DNA of 64,000 bases from Puffinus mauretanicus. Lineage: Eukaryota; Chordata; Aves; Procellariiformes; Procellariidae. Position 1 is the first letter of the stretch, and the number at the start of each line of letters is the position of its first letter. Made by a program: the position numbers and the translations under genes. A model generated the notes under the pieces. The model worked only from the letters and a program-made list of their open reading frames with translations, did not search any database and was not told where the DNA came from. Of this stretch, positions 13,901-24,863 are shown piece after piece. The stretch is taken from the NCBI GenBank assembly GCA_023333565.1, contig JAJKFH010000102.1, positions 4,791,001 to 4,855,000 on the forward strand, written 5' to 3'.

Positions 13901-16040
13901 TTTCTGTGGGGTTCATTAAGAGTTAAGGAATTGAACAGAACTGCTTCAAGTAGAGATGAGAGACTTCCCCTCCCTCTCTCCCAGATCATTTTGACCTTGT
14001 GATATTTTGGGCATCAAAAGGATGAAACCTACTTTGCTGTTTAGAACCAGGGCCATCACTGATATTAGCTCTCCAAGATCGGAATGAAAACTCCGTTAGT
14101 TCTCAAAAACCCACTGAGTCAAGCATATCAGAACCAGAATCAATCCTAGGTTTTAGTTTGGAAAAATGAGACGTAAAATTATTGGAAAGAGGCAAAGATA
14201 AGGTGAACTTTATTCTGAGAACAAGTCCATACGAGAAAAGGAGAGGAGTGAGGGGGTGGGAGGAGCAAAGTAGCAGCAATGCTTATGTAATTGGGAGATT
14301 TTTTTCTTTTAATTTAACAATAAGTTTTATATCTCTGTAAAATATATGGTAAATTTCATTGGACTTGCATGAAACCCTGATAGAAGCAAAGAGGCTCTGA
14401 AAAAGAGCAGAGATCTATTAGCATGGGTCATCTTGCAAGACCAGAACCTTTATGGTAGTAGAGGTTGCTAGTCATGCTGCTGTGGTCTTGTTATTTAATT
14501 TTTTTGTGTGAGCTCTAGAAAAGAGAAAATACGTTATGGACCTTTTTATTTAAAAAAAAAACCAAAACACCCAAACCAAAAAAACCCTACACACACACTG
14601 GAGGAAGAAAAAAAAAAAGCCCCTTGAGTCCATTAACTTCATTGCATAGAATTCTAGAAGAAATAGCTTTGGATTAGCTGGCAATTGAAAATCCCATAGG
14701 AATGGGTTAGCTCGTATATATGCTACCCAAGTGAAAACAAAATTGTCACATATTTTGCTTAAGGTGTGGGAGGAAAAATCAAATCAAATAGCATTTTACA
14801 AGTGCATGTAATAACTTGAATTTAAAACAAGATATGTATTATTCAAGTAATTCTAAGCATGGTATAGTAAATTTTTCATGAAGGTTGAAGAAAAAAAATG
14901 ACAGAAATATCATTTAAACTGAGTGTTTTTGATGCTGAACTTGAAAGTGGGGGATTTAATAGAAGTTTTTTTTAATATGACGAGTCTCAGATAACATCAT
15001 ATTTGGCAAAGTGCTTTATTGGTTTTTGGATTAGAGTTTTTTCATAAATTTTTCTCTTCAAATTAATAAAATTCATGTAGCTGTCAGTTTGGATTTGATC
15101 CCTATTTTGTTTTGCCTCAACAGTGTAATCTCAATCAGTCTAACTTATTTTTATGCTGCATTTACAGGGTATAAAGATGACAAATCACTCATGTCTCAGT
15201 GCTGGTATTTTATCAAAAGTTTGAATGGATATCAAGGCTGAGTACAACACAGAAAGATGAGGGTCAGAACAACAACCGTGTGACAACACAGACTGGACAG
15301 ATTCTTCCATCTTTACACCACTATTCAATAGTGCAATGTGTGAACAATCCCATACAAATCAGCTTTGCACTGGTGAAGTACAACCTCATTTGTTCTGAGC
15401 AAAGGTAGCGGAATCCATGGGGAGGATGGATAATGGGGTATTATTTATATGTTTATCCTCACCTTGCTCCTGACTTGATTGTAATTTCTGACGCAATCTT
15501 TGCACCTTCTTTTGATCTTGGTTTCCTTCCTGACTTGTGACTACTGGCAAAAGGGGTGGTGGTGGTCTTGAGATACATCAGAAATGACCTCAACTATACT
15601 GCCTAAACGAAGAACAGGAAAACTCTAGATAAATGCATTTACTCTGAGTACTTTCTATTATATTGGTTTTATATAGATTTTAAACTCTTAAGAGAAGGGA
15701 CTGTTTTTTCACCATGTTTTCATACAACACGTGGCAGAATGAGATCCAAATCTCAGGTGAGACATCTAGGTGCCACTGTAGAATGCTACAATAATAAGAA
15801 TTAAACTCTGATAGCTTGAGAAACATGAGTTTGCTTTCCTAGGAATTTCTATGTTTGTTTTTTCTTCTTTTTCTTAAAATAGCCTTTACCTCAACTTTCT
15901 GATTCAATAGTCTTTTATTTCTGGCATGTAAGATGATGTTGAGAAGACAGAAATCCCCTGAGCATCATTTGTTGACCAGGCAAAACGTTTCAGAAGAAGA
16001 AGTTGCAGAGAAGCATTTTTCAATTACAGTTTCTTAGTCC
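10941..16040. other. Intergenic DNA, no gene recognised
   Basis: AT-rich sequence with poly-T/A tracts (11870-11926; A/C-rich tract 14550-14616). A minus-strand frame of 67 codons at 12361-12564 has no features I recognise. The pyrimidine-rich stretch around 12.1-12.6 kb could be another decayed repeat. Nothing here can be called as a gene. Confidence 0.55.
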
Positions 16041-16050
16041 CTAACTTGTA

Positions 16051-16480
16051 ATGACTCACAAGCAGGCAGGAATGTTAGCAGTGAATTTATCCTCTGAGGG
16101 TCCCTCTCATGTGGCATTTGAGATGATTAGAGAATTAGGAGGAGGGATTAATGTGAAATATCAGACACAGGAACTTCTTGTGCCAAAGTTGGAGGATCAA
16201 ATATCAAGCTTTGGAATGGAATTGCAAGCTCTGAATCAGAATTAGGATAGTCTAAATGAGACGACTAAAAGGGCTAGGCATTTATCTGTAGTGTTGGTAA
16301 AGGATACCCTGGGCCTTCACAGGAAAATGGAAGTGATAGAAAATCAAATTAAAATTAAGAACTTGAGGTTGTTTGGCATGAAAATGAGGAACTGTATATA
16401 ACTGAAACTAAGGACATGATGTAGGAGTTGCCTGAACTTTGTGCTTCATCTGCTATTGATGAGGCATAGAGTTTTACTGT
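16051..16480 (+). pseudogene. Relic of a LINE ORF1-like coiled-coil protein
   Basis: An open frame from 16051 to 16245 continues past one stop codon in the same frame to about 16400. The protein it suggests is coiled-coil-like (LEDQISSFGMELQALNQN, then LHRKMEVIENQIKIKNLRLFGM, at about 16310-16385). The second block resembles the end of the coiled coil in LINE ORF1 proteins, where a heptad helix runs into an 'ENRSRRNNLRI.G' motif; here the basic residues are partly lost. Stops follow. Known: ORF1 proteins of L1-type elements bind element RNA as trimers. Inferred: a decayed LINE fragment. It could also be a fragment of some other coiled-coil gene. Confidence 0.38.
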
Positions 16481-17690
16481 GTTCCTCAAAAACTTTTTTC
16501 TGCTGTTAAAATAAATATGTTTGACAGTGGTGAAGTTTTTAATGCAACTCTTCTCTTATTTCTTCAGAAGGCAATAAAGAAGTACTGATGAAAATAAAAA
16601 GTACAGGACAAGAAAATCAACTATTATTGCATAAGGAAGAAATATACATTATCCTTGCATAAACTCGTGGGGAAGTACGATCTGCATATTAAAACAGTTT
16701 CTTGCCAGTACAGAAGAGGTCTTGCATTTTGATTGTTAAATTGTTAAACTTTCACTTTCAACTTCTTCCTAATGTACATCTGTGAGTATCTAAAAAGAAA
16801 TTATAAAGCTCTTTCTTTACAGATTTTCTTGGAGAAATATGGTTAGAGCCTTCTCTCAACCATATCTCTTGCTCTTCCATATTGTCATATCTTGCTATGT
16901 TAGTCTTCTATATTGTAATATCTTGTTAGAGACTCTGCAAGTGTGTTTGTAATTTCTGATCTTTTTCCAAAATATGTGAAACCCAAGCAGAAGCAGATAA
17001 TGCTAACTGCTGAATGTGTGTAATCTCAGAGCTCCATTGATAAAGATGCTATCCAAACACACTCTAATACATCCCTTTTTATATAGAGATCAGAGTATAG
17101 CTGGACATGGAAGCTAGTGCACTGTTTATGCAATGTTTTAATTAAAACCAGAAACTTTAACCTAAACTTTCATCATCTCATGAGGTTTTTTTGACATCAC
17201 CTATTTCACTTCACTGAACATGCAGACTTGCCCAAGAAGTGAGGCAGAAGAGTGAAAAAATCCTAAAAGCACCACTGCCAGATTTCTCAGAAGAAAGTGA
17301 ACAGGAACCGAAAAAGTTATAGATGATAAATGACAAAGAACACGTCAGTGATAGGAAGAAGTTCTAGAGATAAATTTTCTGGATGTGTGGAATGGAGGAG
17401 CAGTAAGGATAACAATATTAAGACGTACAAAATAAAGAATACAGATGTTTCAGTGTTTCTACGTTATAAATAGTTAACAGCAATAGTGAATATGTGATGT
17501 AGTATTTGGGCTCATCTTTTAAAAATCCTCAGTTTTTACTTGTAAAGAATCTCTAGTGTTTCTTTGCCAGGGGAAAGTAGTACCCTATCCAATACCATTT
17601 GGTTCTTGTTTGATCATGTACATGTTACTAATGAACTTGGACTGAATTTTCTATTCAAGTCCTTAAAAGTCTGTCCTTCCCCTTCTTTCT

Positions 17691-17707
17691 CCCTCCCCGC
17701 CCCCCCC
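17691..17707 (-). other. C-run that reads as a G-quadruplex motif on the minus strand
   Basis: Three C, T, four C, G, eight C on the plus strand. Read on the minus strand this gives G runs of 8, 4 and 3 separated by single bases; the run of eight can supply two strands of a quadruplex. Its role, if any, is unknown. Confidence 0.5.
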
Positions 17708-17763
17708 AATATGTATGTTGTTCTAATTTTAAACTTCCACACTATCAACAATCTCCAGGAATA

Positions 17764-17845
17764 AACAAATGGAGGAATTGAAGCACAAAGAAAGTGACTT
17801 AAGTTCACACAGTAGATCCAATAGCTGAGCCCTGATCTCAGTGCC
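17764..17845 (+). mobile_element. L2/MIR-like 3' fragment
   Basis: The string 'ggaggaattgaagcacaaagaa' followed by 'gtgacttaagttcacacagtagat' and 'agctgagccctgatctc' follows the well-known L2/MIR tail ('gaggaaactgaggcacagagag', 'gtgacttgcccaaggtcacacagc', 'gagctgggattcgaacc'). The order is conserved over about 80 bases. Confidence 0.65.
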
Positions 17846-20800
17846 ATTGGGTGCCAGCCTTGGATGACAACCTCTAGGTGATTTTTAGGATTTCACCCTT
17901 TGACCCTTATGTGATTTGCCTTTCTCTGAAGGTAATATAGCACTTTGTTGCCAGGAGGAGTTTGTTTAGCCTACGTAAAATGATTCAGTAGTCTTAGTCC
18001 TTTTCATATGGTTTGTTGAAGTCTAGTTGAGTTAGAAGTGTGTTGGAAATGGCATCTCAGTAAAGAGATGACAAAGACTGAAAGGATAGTAAAGACAGCT
18101 ACTGTCTTTCCAAAAAGAGATTCTCCTCAGCACTGGGATGAGTTTTGTCACTATTAAGGATATATTGATATATGGCCAATAGTATGGGTATCTTCTCCAT
18201 ACCAAGCCTCTTTAGTGGGTTGAAAACACTTCAGCTCTTGGCCTGCCAACCTTGCTCTTTTTTTGTAAATGCTAAAGTTCTGTTAAGTAAGAAACATTTT
18301 AAACAATTTTTATACCAACTTTTCATTATTTAGCATGAAAACGAATTTACTTCAAAGAATTTTCTTGCTATCTTCCTAAAATATACTTTGTTTTTTTCTT
18401 CTGAGGCCAAGGCCGATTTATACTCTCACTAGCTGTGAAAACCCTGAAATCTCTTTCTAGCTGTATTGAAACTAACAAAGAAATGAAAATCCCTGATATT
18501 TATATTATTTTTTAGAAAGTTGCTATCTCTGTATAATGAATTAGGCACAACTAATTAGCTAGGCACCACAACTGTGAAGATTTCTGTTAACTGAACTTCA
18601 AAGCTTTCATGCTGACTGTTTGCAGGAGAGTGTTCATGCTACGATCATCACTGTGCTTGTCTGTTGCTTTTAATAGTGTCAGCAGTAACATGAGATATGC
18701 ACTGATTTCCTTAATAGAAGCTGGAGGTATGGGGATCCTGATGATAGTAATAGGTTTTCAAAACCTGCCTGAAGCATATACAAAACTTAACTGACACATA
18801 GATATGGTCAAATTTCATTAAAAAATTCCAGTTATGAAAACTGGGTCTAAAGGTGTATTTTGAGTCAGACCCACAGGACAGACTTTTTAGTTTATCAAGG
18901 CTGTTCCCCTGGTAATAGGGACTTATTCTTCACAGAAGATTTAAAAAGGTACTATCGTAAGAAGAACCTATGTTCTGTGTTTTAGTGGAAACTTCGTCAC
19001 TTGTAATCATCTGTCAGCCTATATTTGTCTCACGAATGTGATTTTCTAGATTATTCCTGTGTATGCAAAGGACTCTAATTCCCACACTAAAGATGTGGAA
19101 GTCCTTGTATTCATTCATATGGTTTGGCATTTGTTTCCCTAGAATGCACTCATACCTAATACTCTGGATAGGAGATAGAGACTAGACTTGCGAGTCAGCT
19201 GGCAACAAACAGGAGGGTAAGGGCTAACTGAGACAAAAAGGGCGAAGACTGTGCTAGCTTACATCCTCCAATCAGGATCTCAGTCACCTTAGGCACAGTA
19301 CTGAGAAGCTCTGGCAGCATGCTTCCCAGGAGGTCAGTTCTTCTTCAGCCAGAGGTAAAAACAGAGGCTGAATCACTTGCAATTTTTTTTTTTCCAGTAA
19401 GCACATGATTTCATGCTTATAAATTGAAGATATAGTATTATTTCCAAGCTGAAAACTTTTTCGTTGCCCATTTGATCAATTTCTTTAGGGTCTTCTGTAT
19501 TCTGAATTTTCCTTAGGGGTATTTGCAACAATTTCCAATGCAGTGTTGGTTGCAAGTTTAATTAACTTGTTGCTTATTTTCTTTTCTGCTATTTGATTTG
19601 AATTTTAATATATTTAGCATTAATAATAGTCTCTGCCTTAAGGAATTTACAGTAAAAAAACCAGGGATATGTACAACATGTGACTGAGAATGTCTTATTT
19701 ACAATCATAAACTCGCCTCTTGCAGCTATTGTGAAAACACTCTATTGTAGAATGGGACTTGAGTGAAAGGCAGTTAATAGCTTGGCTTTAACACAGCTTC
19801 TTCCTTATGCTAGTCAGCACCTTCAGAAAAATATTATTGACAATGACAATAACTACTCAATGTTCTCACAAAATTTCTGAAACATAAATAATATCTAAGG
19901 AGGGTTTTTTTCCCCCCTTTATTTTTTCCATATACCCATTATTTTTTCTGTACTTAAATCGGTGCTCTGATGAATGAATAAATGTACACAGAGCACTGAT
20001 CCTTATCTTATTAGCCTCCTGGATCTGATTTTATCTCACTTAGAGACAGAATTTGGCTGCAGCTCAACACTTGCTGCTGTCATGCATGTTACTGGGCATA
20101 CTAAGAGCTATTTTGTCACTGTAATGGATTGCTGGATTGGGGACCAGCTCATCCCTATTCAGCAAAGAGCTGAGAAATGTGCATACTTTTAGGAAAGCGT
20201 CCAAGCTGTTGACCTTAGTGTTCACTGCAGGGATGGTGTGCCCTGATGTGCTTTGCTGAACTTGTACCCTCTTTGTTTATTAAGCACTGACAGTTACTTC
20301 TACCATAGCAAGCCTGTTTCTGGGATCTGTTTCATTCTACAGGACTGGGCTGTGGCCACTTGAATTCTTCCTCTTATATCTTTCATAAGAACTAAGTTTT
20401 ACAAAAGCTTAAAGCACTATTAATAAGAGGACAATGGGTTCCAAATGGGTTCTTTTTAGCAGGATTTTAAAAACCTGTGCCAGATCTAACCTACACAGAG
20501 TTTAAATATATGTAAACACATTTATTATTAGAGATTAGTGAGACTTACGTGCACAAAAGAATTGTGCTAACACAATACGGAGCACGTCTTGGTGTGTAGT
20601 TTTCATGCTTATCCAAACTTGAAAAGTGGTAATTTTGAAATTACTTGCATGTGGATATATGAGCAGAAACTTGTTCAAGATTAGATGAACCTGGCAGAGA
20701 GGAGAGTACCTTGTCTGGTGCTCAGCTGCCTAGGTGGTATTTGTTTCCACTGGTAACCACTGAGAGCAGTTTACAATAGGTTAGATTTACACAGCCTACA

Positions 20801-23800
20801 CTGAGGAGACACTCCTTTTCATTTTATGTGGAAATCATAGACTACAAAGATGTGGTAGTTATTAAAGGCCTATGAAAAATCTTATTTGCTTGAATTTAAA
20901 ATCTGCAGCCCCTAGCGTTTAAGGCCCTCCTTCTCTGCTCTAAGTGAAGTGAAGTTTTTAACAATGATTGGTTTTCATGCTTGGCAGTTCCCCCTCTCCA
21001 TTGCTTTGATGGTTCACTGTTATGTTGTAACTAGAAAACTGTAACATTTTTGAAGCTTACATTTTAAGAAGCGTTAGCTCAGAGGCCACATGTGGGTCAG
21101 CTGGACAACTTCAGCAGCACAAGCAGAAATTAGTATGAGTGGGTGCTGCATGCCTGTTTTCTTTGTGGGAAAAACCCATCACTGAATCATCCCTGCCAGG
21201 CAATTTGAGCAGCTCTAGTTGCACAGTTGGACTCTCTTCTTGGACTTTGAGTAGTGAGGCTTACTTTGTGTCCGGTTGTCAGAATATTTTACGGATCATG
21301 CTTGTAATTTTTCACTTGCCTGAGTTTTCTCCTGTTTAACCCTCAGTTCAGTGATCAGGGCTGCAATCTTTTTCTGGTTTCCTTTTCAGAAAATGCTTAC
21401 TTCATGTGAAAATGTTCAAAAGTATTTTTCTACACTAAGTTGAAATGCTTTTGGTTTTTTGTTTGCTTTTTAAAGTCCCCTAGAATAAAAGACTGCATTG
21501 CTGGTTCCCACTCTGGCTCAGCACCATCTTCACCTGGGGTGCTTTCTCTGGTTTTGACTAGAAAACCCATCACAGAGCTTAGAAACTTTTCTGGTGGAAA
21601 AAAGTACTCTAGCAAGTTTTATATGCTCACAAAAGGTTTTGGTTTTGAAAGATTAAGAACTTAAACAGAGAACAAAGATTGAGTTGAAAAATCCATAGTT
21701 ACCTCTCTCCAGGGATGTTCGCCATGAGAATGGTGCAAGTTCACCTATGCTCAAAACCTAGCTGAGTCTTCCTGCACTTTCAGAACTGGGCCTAGTGAGT
21801 GAAACAGGCTTTATCCTATTTATAAAGCTGCTTTCACATAGGAAGACATCAATTTTAGCTGTACTGTAGTCATTAGTAATGTCACTGAAACAGGGAGCTT
21901 CACCCGTGTTTGTGTGGAGTCCCAGCATGAGCCACCCCAATCAGAGTTTTAGAAGGAGGAAAGAAAGTCTTAATTAGTTACCCTCCTGCCCGTTAAATCT
22001 GCCCTATTATATACTAAATACAATGTGATGGTTAAAGCTACATTAGTACAGTGCACCAATTGGTATAGCATTGCTTAGCTCAAAATCCCGAACTGCTAGC
22101 GTCAAGGTCTTGTAGCTCTTTTCAGCAAGATGGCTGCTAATCAGGAGCTCTAATGAATACCATTTAACAGCATCACATTCACATGCATACCATTAATTCT
22201 GGAAGTGCTTCATTAGTGCTCCAAGGCTAGTTTGCTTTCCTTTCTTCACAGCAAAGTATGGAGTGGGAAGAGTTCTTGATAAGGACCTGCTTTGCCAAAG
22301 CAGCCTGCTGAACTTACTTCAGGTTTGGGGTTTTTTTGTTGTGGTTTGTTTTTTTTTTTTTTTTTTAATGTTACAAAATGCTGGAGTTCAAATTGAAATG
22401 GTGTGGGAACAATAGAATCAAATCCACTCTCAAAAGCATTGCAGTCATGGCTGTAAGACTTTTACATTCTGGCCAAATATTTTAATACTTGAAATGGGAG
22501 CCAGTTTAGCAGACCTGGTAAGTAGAGTTGGAAGCTGTTTCCTAATTACTAATTGACTTTTAAGGGGCTAAAAGAGCATAGCTGGGGCAGCATTACTCAA
22601 AAAGTTATTAAAAAAAAAGGAAAAGCCAAATCCCTCAAAATCCATTTCAGTTGAAGTTACCAGGCCTGTTCATTTACACACTTCAAAGTGTAAGATTTTT
22701 AACATTTTTGCCCATGAGAAGCTTGTAATACTTAACGTGTGGATAAGGATGTTCACCCAGAAACAGTATAAAAGACAAAATACTGAACTGCACTGACTTC
22801 TTGGCTTCTTGATTCTTCTTGACATATTTTCCTTTCCTTACAGTTGTTCTATAGTTTTTGTGGATGCGCTGTCATCTTTCAGTCAGTTATTGTTGGCTAG
22901 AAACAAGCAGTCATTATAGTTGTCCTTTTAAATCAAGGTGAAAAATAGCAAGCAAAAAAAAAAAGTGTAAAGGGAGGAAGGTGCAGGAGGCAGCTAGGGA
23001 GGTAAAGTAAGGTTGGCAAAATTTTGGAGCAATAAGACAGAAGAGAGAAATCCAACTAGCCCACAGAAAGTCTAAAGGCATTGAAAGGCAGCTTGTAATG
23101 GTGTTATCCAGAACCTATGGTAGACTATGGGGTTGGGGAGGTATTAGATTTTTTTTTTTTTTTTCCTTAATTCCCTGGGAATTTGGTCAACTAAATGTGG
23201 GCCCCACACTATCTCCTGACTGGAATTAAATGTATTCCCAGAGGTGAAGTGGTGTCTTTTTCTATTTTTATTCTCTGCTTCAGCGCCTTTGCTTTCTTTA
23301 TTCTCTTTTGTATCCCATTTTCATAATTTATCAGTTTTCTCTCCACAGCTTTGTTTTCTATTGCTGTGACATCTCTCTGCTCCGTTTAAATATTTTTTTT
23401 GCCTCCACTGCACTTCTGCTTTAGATAATGCCTTCCTTCCCTGCTTATTTCTTTTTCATCCTCTACCGCCCTCTCTGATGACTTTATCGCTTTTGCTTCC
23501 CTCCTTATTTGCTGTTCTTTCCTTTGCTCCTGATTTTTTGATCCATTACCACACAGCTTTGCCTGCTTTCTTTATTGCCATTTTTCTTTCTTAATTTCCT
23601 TTCTTCCTTACATCTAGTAGTATTAAGATGGCCTATATCTTAATGTGTTTTTATACCACTGAGATCAAGGTAAAATATTCAGACCAATAGAATTTTATGT
23701 GAGTTGGAATTAAAGGCAGATTTCTTCTACATTTGTCCTCATTTTCCTCTCTGAGGATAAGACAGAGCATCAAAAACCTCTTGTACATCAAAAGTGTTTT

Positions 23801-24029
23801 TCTAGTTGTCAAAATTAGTTTTAGCATTTCATAATTCCTTACTAAGTGATCAAATGTGCTTCCAATAAATTTGTGATTGACCTCAAGCTACATCAGTTTT
23901 AGATATTTTCTTTGCTTGTTACATTAGCACCCTAAAATCTGCAGTGCAGTTCGAGACCACCATTATATACAACTCTTCTAAAACACACCCCTGAAACAGA
24001 GACAAGAAACACAGTAAGAAGTATCCCCT
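17846..24029. other. Intergenic DNA, no gene recognised
   Basis: No frame above about 75 codons and no recognisable protein domains. It contains a T/G-rich tract at 22322-22368, poly-T at about 23148-23165 and a pyrimidine-rich stretch at about 23240-23620. Confidence 0.6.
23240..23620 (+). repeat. Pyrimidine-rich stretch
   Basis: About 380 bases in which C and T greatly outnumber purines on the plus strand, in irregular TTCTTT/CTTCC words without a fixed period. It is not a clean microsatellite. Such tracts are common in vertebrate intergenic DNA and no function is visible. Confidence 0.55.
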
Positions 24030-24340
24030 TAGGTACTAGTATCTAGATACGAGATCTAGTATCTAAGATAGATCTAGAGACAAGTTTTCAGAGATTTTGA
24101 GAGCCAAATGTTTATTAAAAATCTTCCCCAGCTACAAGGAGAGACGGAGGTAAGCCAACAGGAAGACCAGAGGTGAAAGTGGACTTACTCCAAATCTCAC
24201 AGGAGTCCTGACCATGGCAGAGCAAAGAAAGAGTGCTGAGATCTCTAGTCTCCAGCCCCAGTGCCTTTTTGTCTATTTGACTGTGGGAGGTCTTAGTGAC
24301 GAGGCTTATTTACTATTGTAATATAATAATAATTGCATTA

Positions 24341-24365
24341 ATTATTACATTATTAATGTAATAAT
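24341..24365. repeat. AT-rich perfect inverted repeat
   Basis: Arms ATTATTACATT (24341-24351) and AATGTAATAAT (24355-24365) are perfect reverse complements with a 3-base spacer, in an AT-only neighbourhood (about 24310-24383). AT-rich palindromes can form cruciforms and are often unstable. No link to a gene is seen. Confidence 0.75.
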
Positions 24366-24639
24366 ATGATTACATTATATAAAACTCTTTTTCTTCTGCT
24401 GTGGTGCTATGCCTCTGCTGAGGAAAACAGTGTGTTTAAACTGCGACTGTCAAGGATTAGGACTATCTTGCGTTGCTCAAGTGCCTTCCACCTTGAAAGG
24501 AATATAAAGATACGTAGCTTGTTCAGAAGGCTTATTTTTTTCTAACCCCTTCAAAGACATAATATTCTTAAAATAGCAATTTTTAGACATAGTCTTGATT
24601 TCTTTCAATATTGCAGTGGAATATCCCTAATACCACACT

Positions 24640-24765
24640 CTTACATAGTGCTTTCCTTCCATGCCTTTCGAAGAGTTTCACAAGCAAAGTCAGCATCATT
24701 ATTCACATTTTACTACCAAACTCAGCCTTACACGATAAAGGTTTAGATCTTGTATAACATTTTTC
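24640..24765 (+). mobile_element. L2/MIR-like fragment
   Basis: The stretch 'agcatcattattcacattttact' followed by 'accaaactcagcc' resembles the L2/MIR tail 'atcattattcccattttacagatgaggaaactgaggc'. It is short and diverged, with approximate edges. It is directly followed by a palindromic element. Confidence 0.45.
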
Positions 24766-24781
24766 TGCTCTGCTCCCTAAA

Positions 24782-24863
24782 GCTGGGGTGAAATCCTGGC
24801 CTACCTGAAGTCGGTGGCAGAAAGCCTCATTAACCTCCAGCGGAGCTAGAATTCCACCCTCAG
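24782..24863. mobile_element. Palindromic MITE-like relic
   Basis: The left arm 'ggggtgaaatcctggcctac' is an imperfect reverse complement of the right end ('gagctagaattccaccctc'), around a centre near 'agcctcattaac'. Sauropsid genomes hold many such elements of the form GGGGTGAAATCCTGGCCCC...reverse complement, thought to be non-autonomous DNA transposons. The arms agree at roughly two thirds of positions by eye, so it is an old copy. A family name cannot be assigned without a library search. Confidence 0.5.
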
